From positions 1,585,204 to 1,649,203 of the forward strand of contig OX235273.1 of NCBI GenBank assembly GCA_944472155.2: DNA of 64,000 nucleotides, read 5' to 3'. The notes below the pieces were generated by a model, which worked only from the letters and a program-made list of their open reading frames with translations, was not told where the DNA came from and ran no database searches. A program made the translations under genes and the position numbers. This document shows, piece by piece, positions 20,515 through 32,164 of this stretch (its first letter is position 1; the number at the start of each line of letters is the position of its first letter). The stretch comes from Trichobilharzia szidati. Taxonomy: Eukaryota; Platyhelminthes; Trematoda; Strigeidida; Schistosomatidae.

Positions 20515-22930
20515 ATTTTTTCAAAGCTACTTTCATAGATATGTCCCAGGATTTCATGATGAACTGACACCGTTGAGGCTGATGGTACTTCCCAAGTTAG
20601 TGAAGCGGTCAACATGCTCTACCACTTCGCTTCCTATTTGTAATCTAGGAGTCGGTGTAGTCCAATCCTGTAATATCATCTTGCATTTGGCGGGAGCGAA
20701 TCACATGCCGAACATTCTAAGATTGCAGCTCAAGGTGTTCAGAAGACTCTGCATTTTGTCCGCGTCCTCGCCTAGAAGAGCTATATCGTCTGCGTATTCT
20801 AACTCAACGAGATTGTTCCCCGGTATTAAGTCAATCCCTGAGTCGCTGAAGTGAGTTAGGGTTAAGTCCATTAGTACATCTACAATGAAGTTGAATAGAA
20901 ATGGGGATAATGGGCATCCTTGACGGACGCCACTAGTCGTCACGACTTCAGATGACAACTCGCCGTAAGCCCTCACCTGTCTGCATGAGTACGAGTAGAG
21001 TGCTTTAATCAGTGCAATGTATTTTCTCGGCCAAACATCACCAGAGGACCTCTCGGTCGACAGAATCGAATGTCGCCTTTAGGTCAAGAAATATAATGAT
21101 TGTTGGACGCCGTTAGGAATGCCCATGTTCTAGAATCTGTCGGAGAGTGAAGATATGATCAATACACCCTCTTCCTGGCCTAAAACCTTCCTGGTCCTCT
21201 CGTGTTTGTGCCTCCCGGGCACCACTTAGTCTACGCGATATTATTGAGCGTAGGACTTTAGATGCTTTATTAGTCAAGCTTATCCATCTGTGATTATCAC
21301 AAGAAGACTTGTATCCCTTCTTGTATATCGAGATGATCAGTGACTTACACCAACCCGATGGGACTTCCTCTGATTCCCAGACGCTGCCTAGAACCTCAGT
21401 TAATGCAGACAGTAAACTGTCTCCACCGTAATTAAATACCTCTGGAGTTATCCCATCAGATCCCGCTGCTTTGCCTTGTTTCAGATTAGTGGCAGCTTCA
21501 GTAACCTCAGTTAAGGAAGGAGGACCTGTGTCTATATCCCATTCAGGGAGGTGTTGGATGTTAGGCAGGTTAAGTGTGGCTGTGGGCCAATTAAACTGCT
21601 CCTCATAGTGTTCTTTCCAGCGTTCCAGTCGTCTATCCTGGGAGCTAATTATGGTGCCATTTTTCTCCGAGATTGTTTCACTTATCATTTGCCTTTGCCA
21701 CCTGTTTAGCTGATTAGCCTTATTAATCGTATGGTGTTGTCAGTCGCCCATTCCTTTTCCATCTCTTTCGCTTTTGTTGCCCACCACTGTTCACGGTCGT
21801 TCCGAAGACTTTTTGTTAGTCTTCGTTTAAGTACCTTTCGCTCCTCATCATAATCGGAGCTCGCTGGAATCAGTCTTCCTGCGTCAATCAGTTCGGATGA
21901 GGTGGTAGAGATCCAATGGCTCTTACTAACTTTATGTTTTAGCTTATTAACAGCTTTCACAGCTGTGTCTAAAGCTAACTGTATGTTGTGCCAGGCTACC
22001 TCGAGGGAAGTCCTGCTGTTGACCTCAGGTATTCGTTTGGCTATTTTTTCCTTAAATAAGGACTCAGTGTCTCTATCTAGTGGGGGTCGTAACTGTTTCA
22101 CTGACGTCAATTTCTTATGTCCATTTAGTCGTAAGCATAAATGTGCGCGAACCAGAGCGCAATCAGAGTCTACGCACGTGTTCCAGAAGGAGTGACAGTC
22201 TTCTGCTGACCCTCGCCAAAGATACCCTATGGCTATGTGGTCTATCTGAGTCCAGCGTTGATTTGGTTATGGAGGTCGCCAGGTTACCCAATGTCTGTCT
22301 TTGTGCATAAAGTTAGTGCTGACTAGGAACAGATGATTATCTGAGCAAAACTGTAGAAGACAATCACCGTTGTCGGTTCGTCGGCAAGGAACTCCATACG
22401 TACCACCTACATACTTCTCAGTCTGGCACAACTTCCCTACTTGAGCATTTAAGTCGCCTGCTAAAACAACTATGTCTGAACGTTTTGCCTTTTGCAGCAA
22501 ATTAGACAGTTTCAGGTAGAAGTCATCTTTTAGTTCATCCGAACTGCAGTCTGTGGAGAATACCAAAAAGCAACGACGGGTAGCGCCATCTTTGCTTCTT
22601 TTAACGGACCCGTTCAGAAGGACCGCACACATACGACTATCCACAGGGATCCAGTCAAGGAGTGATTCTTCCACTCTAACACTCAGTGCTATCCCTACAC
22701 CTGCGAGTCCTCGTGAGCTAGCTGAGGGGTCTCCTGACACCCTTAAAGCGAATTTCGCATATTCACCTTGGTGACCGGGTGAGGTCAAGTGGATGACTAC
22801 ACTCGGGTCTTCTTTGCGTGTCTTCGAAACGTAACATCTACCCATGGCTCTGGATTCCAGAGTTCATGCTAATGATGCCTGTTTTCCGATTTGGAGTACT
22901 CTACAACAGAATTATTTAACCAAAAATCAT
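20515..22930 (-). mobile_element. RTE-family LINE, second type, EN and RT present but broken
   Basis: On the minus strand the APE-type endonuclease comes first (22900-22267: TLESRAMG, then GDLNAQVGK and the HKDRHWVTWRPP block, with the C-terminal DHIAIGYLWRG just past a stop at 22267). A linker follows (22110-21706, KSHWISTTSSELIDAGR). The RT comes next: 21688-21113 has GKAAGSDGITPEVF, EGFRPGRGCIDHIF, and 20976-20701 has SGVRQGCPLSPFLF and the catalytic YADD in LEYADDIALLGE. It fades out after FTNLGSTISLNG. At least four stops or frameshifts separate these pieces, and the 3' end is missing. This family is common in flukes and distinct from the SR2-like copies in this window. Confidence 0.85.
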
Positions 22931-23322
22931 GTTTATGAAGTGTCTGAGAATCGAGAAGAATATTTCCTTCAAGGAGGGATCAAAACTCTGTCAACAAGAT
23001 CCACACAGAAAACAGTTCCCTCAGACGGTCAAGAACATAATGACCTTAAATCACTCAAATAAAAACCTCAGTCATAAAATAACACATTATCACTATCATA
23101 ACACAACGACCTGGGGAAGCACTGACATTAGAGATTAAACAGAAACAAAAAAGCAATAAGGATTAGGTGAACACATGATATGCAAACGTCAGGACAGTGG
23201 CATATAACCAAAGAGAATCACAAATACAAAGTTAGTCCCAATGTCTAAATAGGTAGCAATATCGTAAATAGGTCATTCAGGAAGGATTTTCCAAACAGAG
23301 ACTTTCCGGCATGAATTAGCTT
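22931..23322. other. Anonymous spacer
   Basis: No gene or recognised repeat is seen between two LINE remnants. Confidence 0.35.
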
Positions 23323-23324
23323 CT

Positions 23325-24545
23325 CCTCTTATTATTTTTATTGTTTCTTTTAATTCCTAGAAGAATATTGGCTTTCAGCCAAACGTTTCCATTTCATTCG
23401 GTTCTCAGCTAACGTTTTCACCTGGCCACACCTCTGACCACATGCTTTTATTTCCTCTTCACATGACCTTCTCCAAGTCACCCTCGCACTGACGACCAAT
23501 TTGCCGCTTTCCGTTTGGGTTCCACTAGAGTGACTGTTGTATGGTGTCACTTGATTGTGTTCTCAGAGCATGGTCAATCCACATAACTCCATTTCTTCCT
23601 GCACATTTGTCACACAATCGGTTCCTGCTGGGTTGATGCATGCTGATCGTTTCTGGCTAGCCATCTGATCTTGAGTAGTATTGAGTGAAGACAGCTGTTG
23701 ATGATGTGTAGTTTTCTCGAAGTGCCTTTCGTGACGCGGCGCAGTGCCTAGTCTGTGATCCGTACAGTAGCACTGACTTTATACTGGAGTTGAAAATCTA
23801 GATCTTATTTTCCATGCTAAGTGCTGTTGATCTCCACACATACTTGATGAGAGTATTGAAAGCTTGCCTTGCTTTCCTGATCCTCGCAGCTTTGGTATCA
23901 TCATCAGTTGAAACGATGCTTCCCAAGTGGGAAGGCAGATGAGGTTGTTTCTTTCAGATTCCTCGCATTTATACTGATTGTCGTCTGTTGTTGTTATTGC
24001 TGTTGCTGTTGGCCAGGAATCTTCATAACCTCTGTCTTCTCTGTGTTCACCTGAAGTCCTTTCTATCTTCCCTGGATGCTTCTTCTATCGCCAGCTTGTT
24101 GCTTTTCACTTGCGTGTCTTCCAGTTTGTAGGAAATCAGACATATATATATCATCATGGTCGAAATTCAGATGGTGCAAGTTTTTGTGTGAGTCCATTTT
24201 ATGCCTCCTCGTTTCGTTGCTCACTGTCTGTCGCATTATCCAGTCTACCGCAATCAGGAAAATCCTTGGAGGTAGTAGGCAGTCAGCTTGTCTTACTCCC
24301 ATATTCACTTCTTTGAAGGATTCAGTGAGTTTCCCGTTGTGGACTACTTGGCATGCAGCATTGTCATACAACTGTTGGATGAGATGTATAATCGTTGGTG
24401 GCACCCCGTAGTAGCGATTTAGTTTCCAAATCACCTGTCGATCGACGCTGTCGAAGGCTTTTTCAAAGTCGATGAAGTTTGGATAAAGAGCTGACTGCCA
24501 TTCCAAGCTCTATTCAATGATGATCCGTGGTGTTTTGTTAATTGT
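23325..24545 (-). mobile_element. RTE (SR2-like) LINE, downstream half of a split copy
   Basis: On the minus strand this begins with PRIIIE, a stop, then LEWQSALYPNFIDFEKAFDS (RT motif A region), VVHNGKLTESFKEVNMGVRQ (motif B, altered), and FDHDDIYMS, where FADD is expected. A Gln-coding CAG/CAA run follows, then the C-terminal WRRSCEEEIKACGQRC and KWKRLAESQYSSRN at 23350. The tail is an AATAAT-type tract. The upstream RT portion lies at 28180-28640, beyond an inserted SINE and the E3 LINE. The catalytic box is damaged and several frameshifts exist. Confidence 0.8.
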
Positions 24546-24589
24546 TAATGCTCTTGTGAACCGGGCTTCTAAGAATTCCGTGGTATTTT

Positions 24590-24835
24590 TGGTTTTCCCT
24601 CTAACGCCTGACGATTCGCGATGTATAGCACGATTACCTCCTCCTTTAGAGGCTTTCCTTGTGGTCTGAGGGTCCTGTGTTCGATCCCTGGTGGGGCGAT
24701 GGGTGGGATTTGTCGGACAGTCTCAGATAAGGACGAAACAGATGTCCAGGACTCCCTCGTTTTCAATGGTTCCATAACTGAAGTCAGTTTGTAATCACTC
24801 TTGAAAACCATCAAATCGCTGCAAGCTAACACTTG
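24590..24835 (+). repeat. SINE A copy inside a split RTE
   Basis: A tRNA-like head (CTTTCCTTGTGGTCTGAGGG, B box GTGTTCGATCCC) leads to a hammerhead relic that keeps AAGGACGAAACAGATGTCC and the body TTTTCAATGGTTCCATAAC. The 5' core half is damaged. Confidence 0.6.
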
Positions 24836-24989
24836 ATAATCAGAAGTGTAAAACGATTACGTAATAGTCAACGACGCAATGGAAGAAAGCGTTTAAAATT
24901 GAATAAGGTAAAGATGAGAGTACAAGGTATTGACTTGATGAGTACGAAAATTAGAAGACATTAAAAACCTAGCGAAGTACACAAATAAT

Positions 24990-27900
24990 AATAATAATTT
25001 GCTTTATTCCAAAACAGTACTTGTGATACAGAATAGAATTCTCAGCATTTTTACTACAGTATTGCATCCAGTTAGTATATTATCAATAAATAGAATTCTA
25101 CGTAGATTGAGGAAACCACAGTTCATTATTACAACAATACATTGGCATGTTCAGTAGCAAAGGTAAAGCTGAAACAGTGTTTGAAGGTGTTAGAAAAGTG
25201 GGAGCTGTCATATTAACTGGCGTAAGCGAGAGAAAGTAACAAAGCAGCACATAACGGAAAAAGAAGAGAGAGAAAAGGAACAGAAAGAAAGGAAATGTTG
25301 TACCTATTGATGAAGTGGGTTGGAAAGATGAGATCCAGTTGTACTAATGACTATTTAATGAATTATAGGTGTCACGCCTAATGCTTTCTTTATCACACAG
25401 AACGCGAGCTAAGTAGGGTATGGTTGAGTTTTTGTACTTGCTGGTGCGAGCATATAGTTTTCTATATTGGCTTCTTGTTTTACCTGATGAGATGCAAGGG
25501 GAGAGTTGTGAGTGAAGAGGGTGGTGTGAGTTAGATAAAGTGGACTTGGCCCATTTTTCACATGAGTCCATGTGCCTGTCAACCAAAATATTAACAAGCT
25601 GGTTAAGTGGCACGTTGCTTACTCTGCTGACAACATTTAACATCCTGCGTAATATGTTATAGTCTTTCTTCAGTAGCCCAGGAAAAACTAAGGGGGAACA
25701 ATAGAGAATAATAGGCAGGATGCGAGAATTAACGAATTGTAGGAGTAGGGGTTGGGTTATACCAGAATGTTTTAACTTCTTGATGTAGAAGGCAAGACGG
25801 AATATTTTCTTAGAAATTGCTAAGATATGAGACGACCAGGAGAGATCAGCAGATAGAATGACACCTAGGTATTTAATTTCCGACTTGGTTTCTATTTCAG
25901 TGCCGTCTATTTTGCATACCTCGTGAGAGCCAAACAGTTTGTATAGGTCGGATTTATGCCTAAGGGTGAAATTGACTGTTTGGCATTTGGAGGGGTTTAG
26001 GGTAAGACCGTTTTCCTTGGACCACTGGTTGATTTCTGACAGAAAGCCATTAAGTTTAGAGCAGTCGCTTTGACATTTGATAGGCAAAGATACAGACAGA
26101 TCGTCAGCGCATTTGACAAAATCAATGTCATTTGAAGATGGTAAGTCATGTCGAAAGAAAGAAAAGAGAAGTGGGGAGAGTACAGCGCCTTCGGGGACTC
26201 CGGCTTCAGTGAGTGCAGAAGAGGATGATTTACCTTTGTATACGGTGTACTGCATTCTGTTAGAGAAGTAGGAATGCAACCAGTTAGTGACCCAGGACTC
26301 AGTTTTCGTCAAAGAGAGCTTATTTAGAAGGAGACATCTAGGAACAGAGTCGAAAGCAGAAGTGAAGTCAAGAAACGTGCAGCGGACGTATTTAGCACCA
26401 TTATCTAATGATGAGACGATGTTGTTGTGTAAGACAGCTGCAGCGTCTAATGTACTCCTACCCTGTCTATAGGCAAATTGTTTTGGGTCTTCGAAGTTTT
26501 TAAGGGAGGGTTCGAGTTTAAGAAGTATTAGTTTTTCCATAAGCTTTAGAAACGGGGAAGTGATGGCAATGGGTCTGAACTTTACGTTCTTGCCATTTCC
26601 AGGTTTAGGGACAGGGACAATTTTGATGTCTTTCCATGCATCAGGTACGATATTTTTGGAGAAAGAGGCATTTAGGATGTTGGTTAGTGGAGAACACAAC
26701 ACATCTGCACATTGTTTTACAACATAGGCAGGTATACCATCAGGACCTAGGCTACGTGAGGGCTTGAGTGTTTTAAGACATTTTAGAACATCGAGAGTAT
26801 TAAAGTCATGAAAGTTTTCAGCAACATGATAGGTAACATTAGAGGTAGTTAAAGTAGAAGGACAGCGTATAAAAGACTGATTAAGAGCATTAACATCATA
26901 AGAGGGAAAAGTATTACAACGCTTACTATTACCAGTAATTTCATTAAAAAGTTTCCACATACTGATTGGAGATTTACATGATAAAAGTGTATCGTTATAG
27001 ATAGCATTAAGATTTTTGATTTCAGATTTGATCTGAGCATTAATCTTTTTGAGTCCTAACTTGTCTTTCGATTTGTACAAAGTTTCTTTTTTCCTGCGAA
27101 GTTGTTTGAGATAAGGAGATGAGAAGCGGTCGAGACGTTTGAATAGAGTTTGTTTGGGACAGCATATATCAAGGCAAAACTTGAGATAATCCGTTATATT
27201 GACGATTGTGTCATCTAATGAACTTTCATGGAATAAATCCCAGTTAGTGTTTTTTAACATGCACCTTAGATTGAGTAAGTTTTCGGATGAGTAGCATCTT
27301 TGTTGTGCTTTCATAGACAGATGCGAGAAGACTTTAATATGTGTTTTGCTGTAAATTTTTGGTAGAACACGAACAATAGAGTGATCAGAGTTGAGGATCG
27401 GTGCACGTTTACGTGCTTCATAGATTCCTTCGTCATTTGTAAAAACTAAATCAAGTGTTCTGTCTAGTCGAGTGGGAAATTTGACAATGTTAGAGTGACC
27501 AAGTGCTTCAAGGAAGGAGCAATCTGACGAGTTGAAGTCCCCAGTAATAACAGATAGAGAGTTATCAAAGTTGGCAGCAGAAAACATGGTGAATTCATCA
27601 GCAAAATTTGAAAGATTAGATAGTGAGCAACTTGGAGAAATGTACATGTTTGTGATAAAGATGTGTTTATATTTGGGGAGATGTTTGGGACGACATTTGA
27701 CGGTGATGCAGTCTATGAAGTCATTTGAGAATGAGAAGCAAACATTATTAGAAATAGACCATTTTGAGTTAATGAAAGTTGCAACTCCACCCCCACTTTT
27801 CTTATTACAACATATTCGGTCTTGTCTAAATAGGATGAAGTTTTTTAGAGAGATGAGATTGTCATCGTACAGTTGGTGTAACCATGTTTCTTGTAATGTG

Positions 27901-28010
27901 ATTATCGCAGTATTGTGATAAGTGTCAGTGGACATCAAGGATTGTAGGTACATTATTTTGTTAGGCAGAGAGCGGCAGTTGGTGTTCATTATGACAGGGA
28001 CCGTGGTTAA
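24990..28010 (-). mobile_element. E3 LINE, near full-length APE-type element
   Basis: The element ends at 24990 with AATAAAGCAAATTATTATTA on the minus strand, matching the truncated copy at 7470-8830. Upstream of the long frame lies about 150 bases of possible 5' UTR or ORF1 end (to about 28160), whose limit is uncertain. It sits inside an RTE copy whose halves lie at 23325-24545 and 28180-28640. No clear target-site duplication was found. Confidence 0.85.
25344..27989 (-). CDS. E3 LINE endonuclease-reverse transcriptase (ORF2-like)
   Basis: This 881-codon uninterrupted frame is by far the longest in the window. Residues 1-210 form an APE-type endonuclease: NTNCRSL, LQETWL (catalytic Glu), GGGVATFI, GDFNSSD, LDLVFTND and the terminal SDHS. 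A linker rich in Lys/Arg follows. The RT starts near residue 450 (VPVPKPGNGK, KFRPIAITS) and continues with QFAYRQGRSTLDA, FLDFTSAFDSV (motif A), AGVPEGAVLSPLLF (motif B) and CADD where YADD is expected (about residue 626). The C-terminal region ends YNSLNSH. Such enzymes nick DNA and prime reverse transcription at the target. The frame looks young, but the Tyr to Cys change at the catalytic box may affect activity; the truncated sister has YADD. It belongs to the CR1/Jockey group by motif order; the exact clade was not resolved. Confidence 0.9.
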   Translation of the reverse strand: MNTNCRSLPNKIMYLQSLMSTDTYHNTAIITLQETWLHQLYDDNLISLKNFILFRQDRICCNKKSGGGVATFINSKWSISNNVCFSFSNDFIDCITVKCRPKHLPKYKHIFITNMYISPSCSLSNLSNFADEFTMFSAANFDNSLSVITGDFNSSDCSFLEALGHSNIVKFPTRLDRTLDLVFTNDEGIYEARKRAPILNSDHSIVRVLPKIYSKTHIKVFSHLSMKAQQRCYSSENLLNLRCMLKNTNWDLFHESSLDDTIVNITDYLKFCLDICCPKQTLFKRLDRFSSPYLKQLRRKKETLYKSKDKLGLKKINAQIKSEIKNLNAIYNDTLLSCKSPISMWKLFNEITGNSKRCNTFPSYDVNALNQSFIRCPSTLTTSNVTYHVAENFHDFNTLDVLKCLKTLKPSRSLGPDGIPAYVVKQCADVLCSPLTNILNASFSKNIVPDAWKDIKIVPVPKPGNGKNVKFRPIAITSPFLKLMEKLILLKLEPSLKNFEDPKQFAYRQGRSTLDAAAVLHNNIVSSLDNGAKYVRCTFLDFTSAFDSVPRCLLLNKLSLTKTESWVTNWLHSYFSNRMQYTVYKGKSSSSALTEAGVPEGAVLSPLLFSFFRHDLPSSNDIDFVKCADDLSVSLPIKCQSDCSKLNGFLSEINQWSKENGLTLNPSKCQTVNFTLRHKSDLYKLFGSHEVCKIDGTEIETKSEIKYLGVILSADLSWSSHILAISKKIFRLAFYIKKLKHSGITQPLLLQFVNSRILPIILYCSPLVFPGLLKKDYNILRRMLNVVSRVSNVPLNQLVNILVDRHMDSCEKWAKSTLSNSHHPLHSQLSPCISSGKTRSQYRKLYARTSKYKNSTIPYLARVLCDKESIRRDTYNSLNSH

Positions 28011-28179
28011 GTGTATTGGTGTACGTTAAAGAGCTCTTTGCCAGCCACTACGATGCTTCCTCCTTGATTTCTTGGGAATATGAAAGTCATTGGGTCGTAA
28101 ATGAATGATAAAGTTGCGAGAGTAAATAATCATTTAGGAATTCATATTTGGGTGATAAATAAATGGAGTAAATGGTAGG

Positions 28180-28640
28180 TTGGATGCAATATGTAGATTT
28201 TATGATAGCAGGCCCAAAAATTCAAACAGGTCGATGCATGAATGGTTTCTCCTGAATCCAGCCTGTTCCGGTCGAAGTTTTTCATCAACGGTGGCGTGTT
28301 CTGACTATCTACGGGATGATGCGGTTTTGTATTTTGCTTGCGATGGACAGGAGAATAATGCCGCATTGACTTGAGTCTCCTTTCTTTGGCAGTTTGAATT
28401 AGTAACCTTTCTTCCAATCCGCAGGTACCTTGTCATCTTTCTACACCTTCTCCAGTAGTGGTATCATTAAGTCGGCTGATGTCTCTGGGTCCATTTTCAA
28501 TGCCTTCGCTGAGATTCCGTCTGGTGTTGCTGCTTTTCCAGTGCTTAATATCTTTCTTGTCTCCAGGATTACTGTTTTCATCGGCAACCTCTCCTCTTAC
28601 AATTTCTTAATTTATGTATTCTACCTTCGTGCGGTTTTGA
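28180..28640 (-). mobile_element. RTE (SR2-like) LINE, upstream half of a split copy
   Basis: On the minus strand the fragments read DGISAKALKMDPETSADLM, then PADWKKGY, FKLPKKGDSS and later EQAGFR, with stops between. These are RT blocks that come just before the segment starting at 24545, so the two pieces are one copy separated by the SINE A and E3 insertions. The 5' limit is near 28640. Confidence 0.75.
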
Positions 28641-30238
28641 TGAATTAACTTGATTTAGGTAGCGGCAAATAATCTCAAAATTAAAATTATAGGACCTTCA
28701 GCCTCATTCTCATTCACTATTGAGTGTTAACCTCCAGTGTCTATGTCAATTCGTCGAGCTGAAGGTAGGCGGTCAAAAGCACAGTTCGTGTTACACTAGC
28801 TTGTTTGTATAGTATTGCAAGTTAGGTAAGTACAAAACTTTTGGTTTCAGCAGTATTGATCCTCCAAGTATACTTCACATTTTAGACGACTAATTTTAGT
28901 GTACTCGCTCGAATTGTATCATCCCTCACTAGCAATATTTTAGCGAATATCTCTATGACTCAGATCACTTTACACCATAGTAAAATTGAAGTGTTGAAAA
29001 TATCACTTAACCAGCGTGAAACACCTTGACTAGTGATTCCTTCCTTTTATTTTTCGAACTATTCTACGTTTGACCATCTACAGAAATAAGAGAAAACAGA
29101 ATTTTAAAAGTACACAAATGGCCAACAGTGAATTTTGTTCAATATATACATATATATATGTGATAGGTGAACGCTATCAAATTTAACTTCAGACATATTT
29201 GACAGGTATTCTATTATACGTGAACTGCTGTCACATTGAAACTAAAATTTTGTTTTGTTTTATTGTTTTTGAAATATTTAAACATAAAAAAGTCGAATGA
29301 ATTTAGAGTATTTACTTTCTAGTGGAAAACTACAATGCCCTAATGTTTCATTGTGTGTAAATGCCTTAACAGTTTCAGTCTGGTGTCGTCATCTTTACCA
29401 TCAAAATGTTGATTGCGTAACACGTCAGAGATTTTGTCTAAACTTGCTGCCTATTCTAGACAGATAGAAAGGTATCCATCCATAGAAAAATTTATGTAAT
29501 GACAGAGAGAAAATCACTAAACAACTGTTATCACTCTATTATTACTATCATCATTGCTTATCAGTAGTATCGTTTTTATTAGACTTGACAGTTAGTAATT
29601 TTGACAATTGAAAAAGTTTACAAATTGGCGTTTGTGAAAAAACCAAACATTCAACTAGCCTATTCACAATCCTCAAATTTTTATTGATGGTCAAGTTTTC
29701 GGTAGATTGGAGGTTTTGACTGCAGAGAAGACATGACTTCAGATGAACACTGAGAAGACTGACACATCTCATCTGTTTGAGAACCACAAGGAAGGTGATC
29801 TCTTCCGCTCACCTGAACAGGCGACGTAATTTCAAATAACGCTGCATGGATGAGGTTGTCAAAGTAAGCCAGGATGTGAAAAGTAATGAAAGGAGTTGTT
29901 TACGACATTGACAGTATGGAGTTCTATAGTACTAAGTGAAAGGAATTAGATCCAGCTTTTTAGAACAACAGACTTAAGCGAACAATATTGTTTTCAATTA
30001 GATCTCATCAGGCTTAACTCTAATTTACATAAGTTTACAAATAAAAATTCAAATATAAACCAATCATGGTGTTTTATCAGTAGGATAATAGGATTGTGCA
30101 TGTCAATTGTGCAATCAGTCATAATAGTAGTAATGATCATAATAATAGTGCTTCTATCAATAATAAGGATGAAAAAATGAGGCGATCTGTGATTACACGA
30201 ACAATGAAAAACAGCATGATTAAAAAAACAAATGTTCA
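28641..30238. other. Long anonymous spacer
   Basis: No gene is recognised. There is an ATATATACATATATATATG tract near 29142-29161. Near 29990-30240 the sequence is AT-rich with a LINE/PLE-like flavour but could not be assigned. Short minus-strand frames at 29551-29787 and 29994-30239 have no motif. Confidence 0.35.
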
Positions 30239-30239
30239 C

Positions 30240-30812
30240 GTCGATAAAGGCTAGTAAAACAAATGGACCGATTATGCAATGCTAGATTGCAAGGAAAGTA
30301 AATAAAAAACGTTTATAATGAAGATGTGATAAGATTAAGGGATGATAAGAAAGGGGTTGAAAATATAAACAAGGGGTGGTGTAGAAGTCATTAGATGATG
30401 ATGCCTTAATAGGCCAGGGGAGGGATAATGGCTGTACGAACTTCTTTTGAATGCATAGTTCAGGTTTAATAGTTCGAATGCCTATCGCCCCAGCTGTGTG
30501 CGGTAAACGAATACGAATTTTATTGGAAAGATTCGGTGGACTACGATGAATTATTTTGAAAGCTCTCGTTTTCTCCACTACATGACCACTATCAATTAAA
30601 TGTGACAAAAGTGATCTACGGATTGTTTTTGTCTGTCATTTGCCTAACCACTACGATGGAAGATGTTCAGTAGTGACATGTTGGCTAAGCTGTCAAGTAG
30701 TACGCCCAACATAACTGTCACCGCAGGTGCAGTTGAACTGATAAATGCACAAAGATGTGGCAAAGCTATCCAGCTTATCCTTCGTTTGCGTCCCAATCAT
30801 TCGTCGGCTAGA
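30240..30812 (-). mobile_element. Penelope-like element remnant with 3' end
   Basis: On the minus strand the GIY-YIG core is CIYQFNCTCGDSYVGRT (about 30690-30750), then stops, then HLIDSGHVVEKTRAFKIIHR (frame 30608-30282), AIGIRTIKPELCIQK and VQPLSLPWP. The downstream region 30240-30400 resembles the 3' flank of the PLE copies at 3410-3640 and 43000-43150. At least two stops lie between the nuclease core and the C-terminus. Confidence 0.75.
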
Positions 30813-30829
30813 GAATGACAAACATAGGT

Positions 30830-31375
30830 GTGCTGCATAAAATATTCTTCGTATACTCCCTGAAAGTCTTTGGAACGAAATCTCACATGATAAGTCACCA
30901 ACTGTTTAGCAATAATTTGAAGTCAGCGCTTCTATTTCGTTTAAAGACTTGGTGCGTGCGTCATGGAAAGCACTTCCAAGTGGCTACTTCTGACTTTTAT
31001 CAACAACTGCACTCTTGATTCAAAACTGAAGAATAGGTGACCGGCCAGGAAGGATAAGCGACAAGGGATTCAAAATGAACCAACCAGGAACCATAGACTT
31101 AAATAAATATACCGAAGAAGGTGGAGACGGACCAAAAACACACTTAGGATACTACTGTGTGACATTGTGTGCCAAGACGTCGAGTGGAACTAGAGTAGGA
31201 AACGATGAGTTAGGAGTCCAAGGTTGACAGTGAAGAAATTCGTGAGAGAAGGAGATGACAGCCTGTAGGCAATCTTGGAGTGAGGTAAAAAATGATTGCA
31301 GAAAACACAGTGAAGTGGAGTTGCGCCTCAGAAACCCCATATTCTACTAAGAATCCAAGGAACTATAATAATGAC
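30830..31375 (+). mobile_element. RTE (SR2-like) LINE 3' end, strongly diverged
   Basis: Blocks corresponding to [13 protein letters not shown] (here NLKSALLFRLKTW), a DFYQQL stretch, and RWRRTK-like codons can be followed to the end GAAACCCCATATTCTACTA and an AATAATGACAACGG tail at 31375. It is one of the oldest RTE copies here. Confidence 0.55.
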
Positions 31376-31844
31376 AACGGTGGATTAATGACATGAAGAA
31401 TGGGTAGAGCCGTATATTCATAACACGTAATAAGTTAGCAGTTTTATGTCTAACACTTTTATCATCACACAAATTGCATGTCAAGTATGGCGTTGTTGAA
31501 TTTTCGTATTAAGTCTTGCCGGCTTAAAGTCTTTCGTAACTGCTCCTTATCCTATCTGAAGAGGTTGACAAGAGTCTAATGGAATGACCTAAGCCAACGT
31601 CTTCAATGGGTCCAAATGACAGTCAGCTTATGTATAGAGAAGGCGACTTATAGGCACGAAATTCAACCTACTGATAGCTTTCAGTATCCTTTAAAATATA
31701 ACTCATTTGCTTTTTAGGTAGTCCAGGAAAGAATACCGCCTAACAATTAAAAAGAATGGAAAAAACCGCAAGATTTAAAAATTTGTAAAGTAGAATATTA
31801 GAAGAAATATTCACTACAAGCCTGATCACAAGTTGAAATCAGTC
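31376..31844. other. Anonymous spacer
   Basis: No gene or recognised repeat is seen. Confidence 0.35.
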
Positions 31845-32000
31845 AGAAAACGTTTGGGAAATCAGGTGTTTATCTCTACTCGGGGACTTTCCATCAGTAC
31901 TTACCCACCATGGGGCGAAACCTGGGCGTTTCTGTTACAAAGGGAGTTTATAGGTCATTCAGTCACTCGGATCCGATCCAGTCGCTACTAATGAATTCCA
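31845..32000 (-). repeat. SINE A copy
   Basis: The minus strand has GTGACTGAATGACCTATAAA, a changed B box (AGGTTTCGCCCC), then TAAGTACTGATGGAAAGTCC and AAACACCTGAT. The hammerhead is decayed. Confidence 0.5.
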
Positions 32001-32044
32001 AGTTCTGCCAATTCGTGAAGGTCCTGAGTTTGAAGCTCTGCGAA

Positions 32045-32125
32045 TGCATAATACCGGAGTCCCAAACTAGCAAAACATAGCTGTGCAATACCACGTGGTT
32101 TTCAGTGGTCCTATTGTAACAGCAG
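32045..32125 (+). repeat. SINE A 3' fragment
   Basis: GAGTCCCAAACTAGCAAAAC, ATAGCTGTGCAAT and TTTTCAGTGGTCCTATTG are recognisable. The fragment lies just beside a copy in the opposite orientation. Confidence 0.5.
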
Positions 32126-32164
32126 AAGGCAAGAGACGAGAGTCAATGTATATTTTCATTGATC

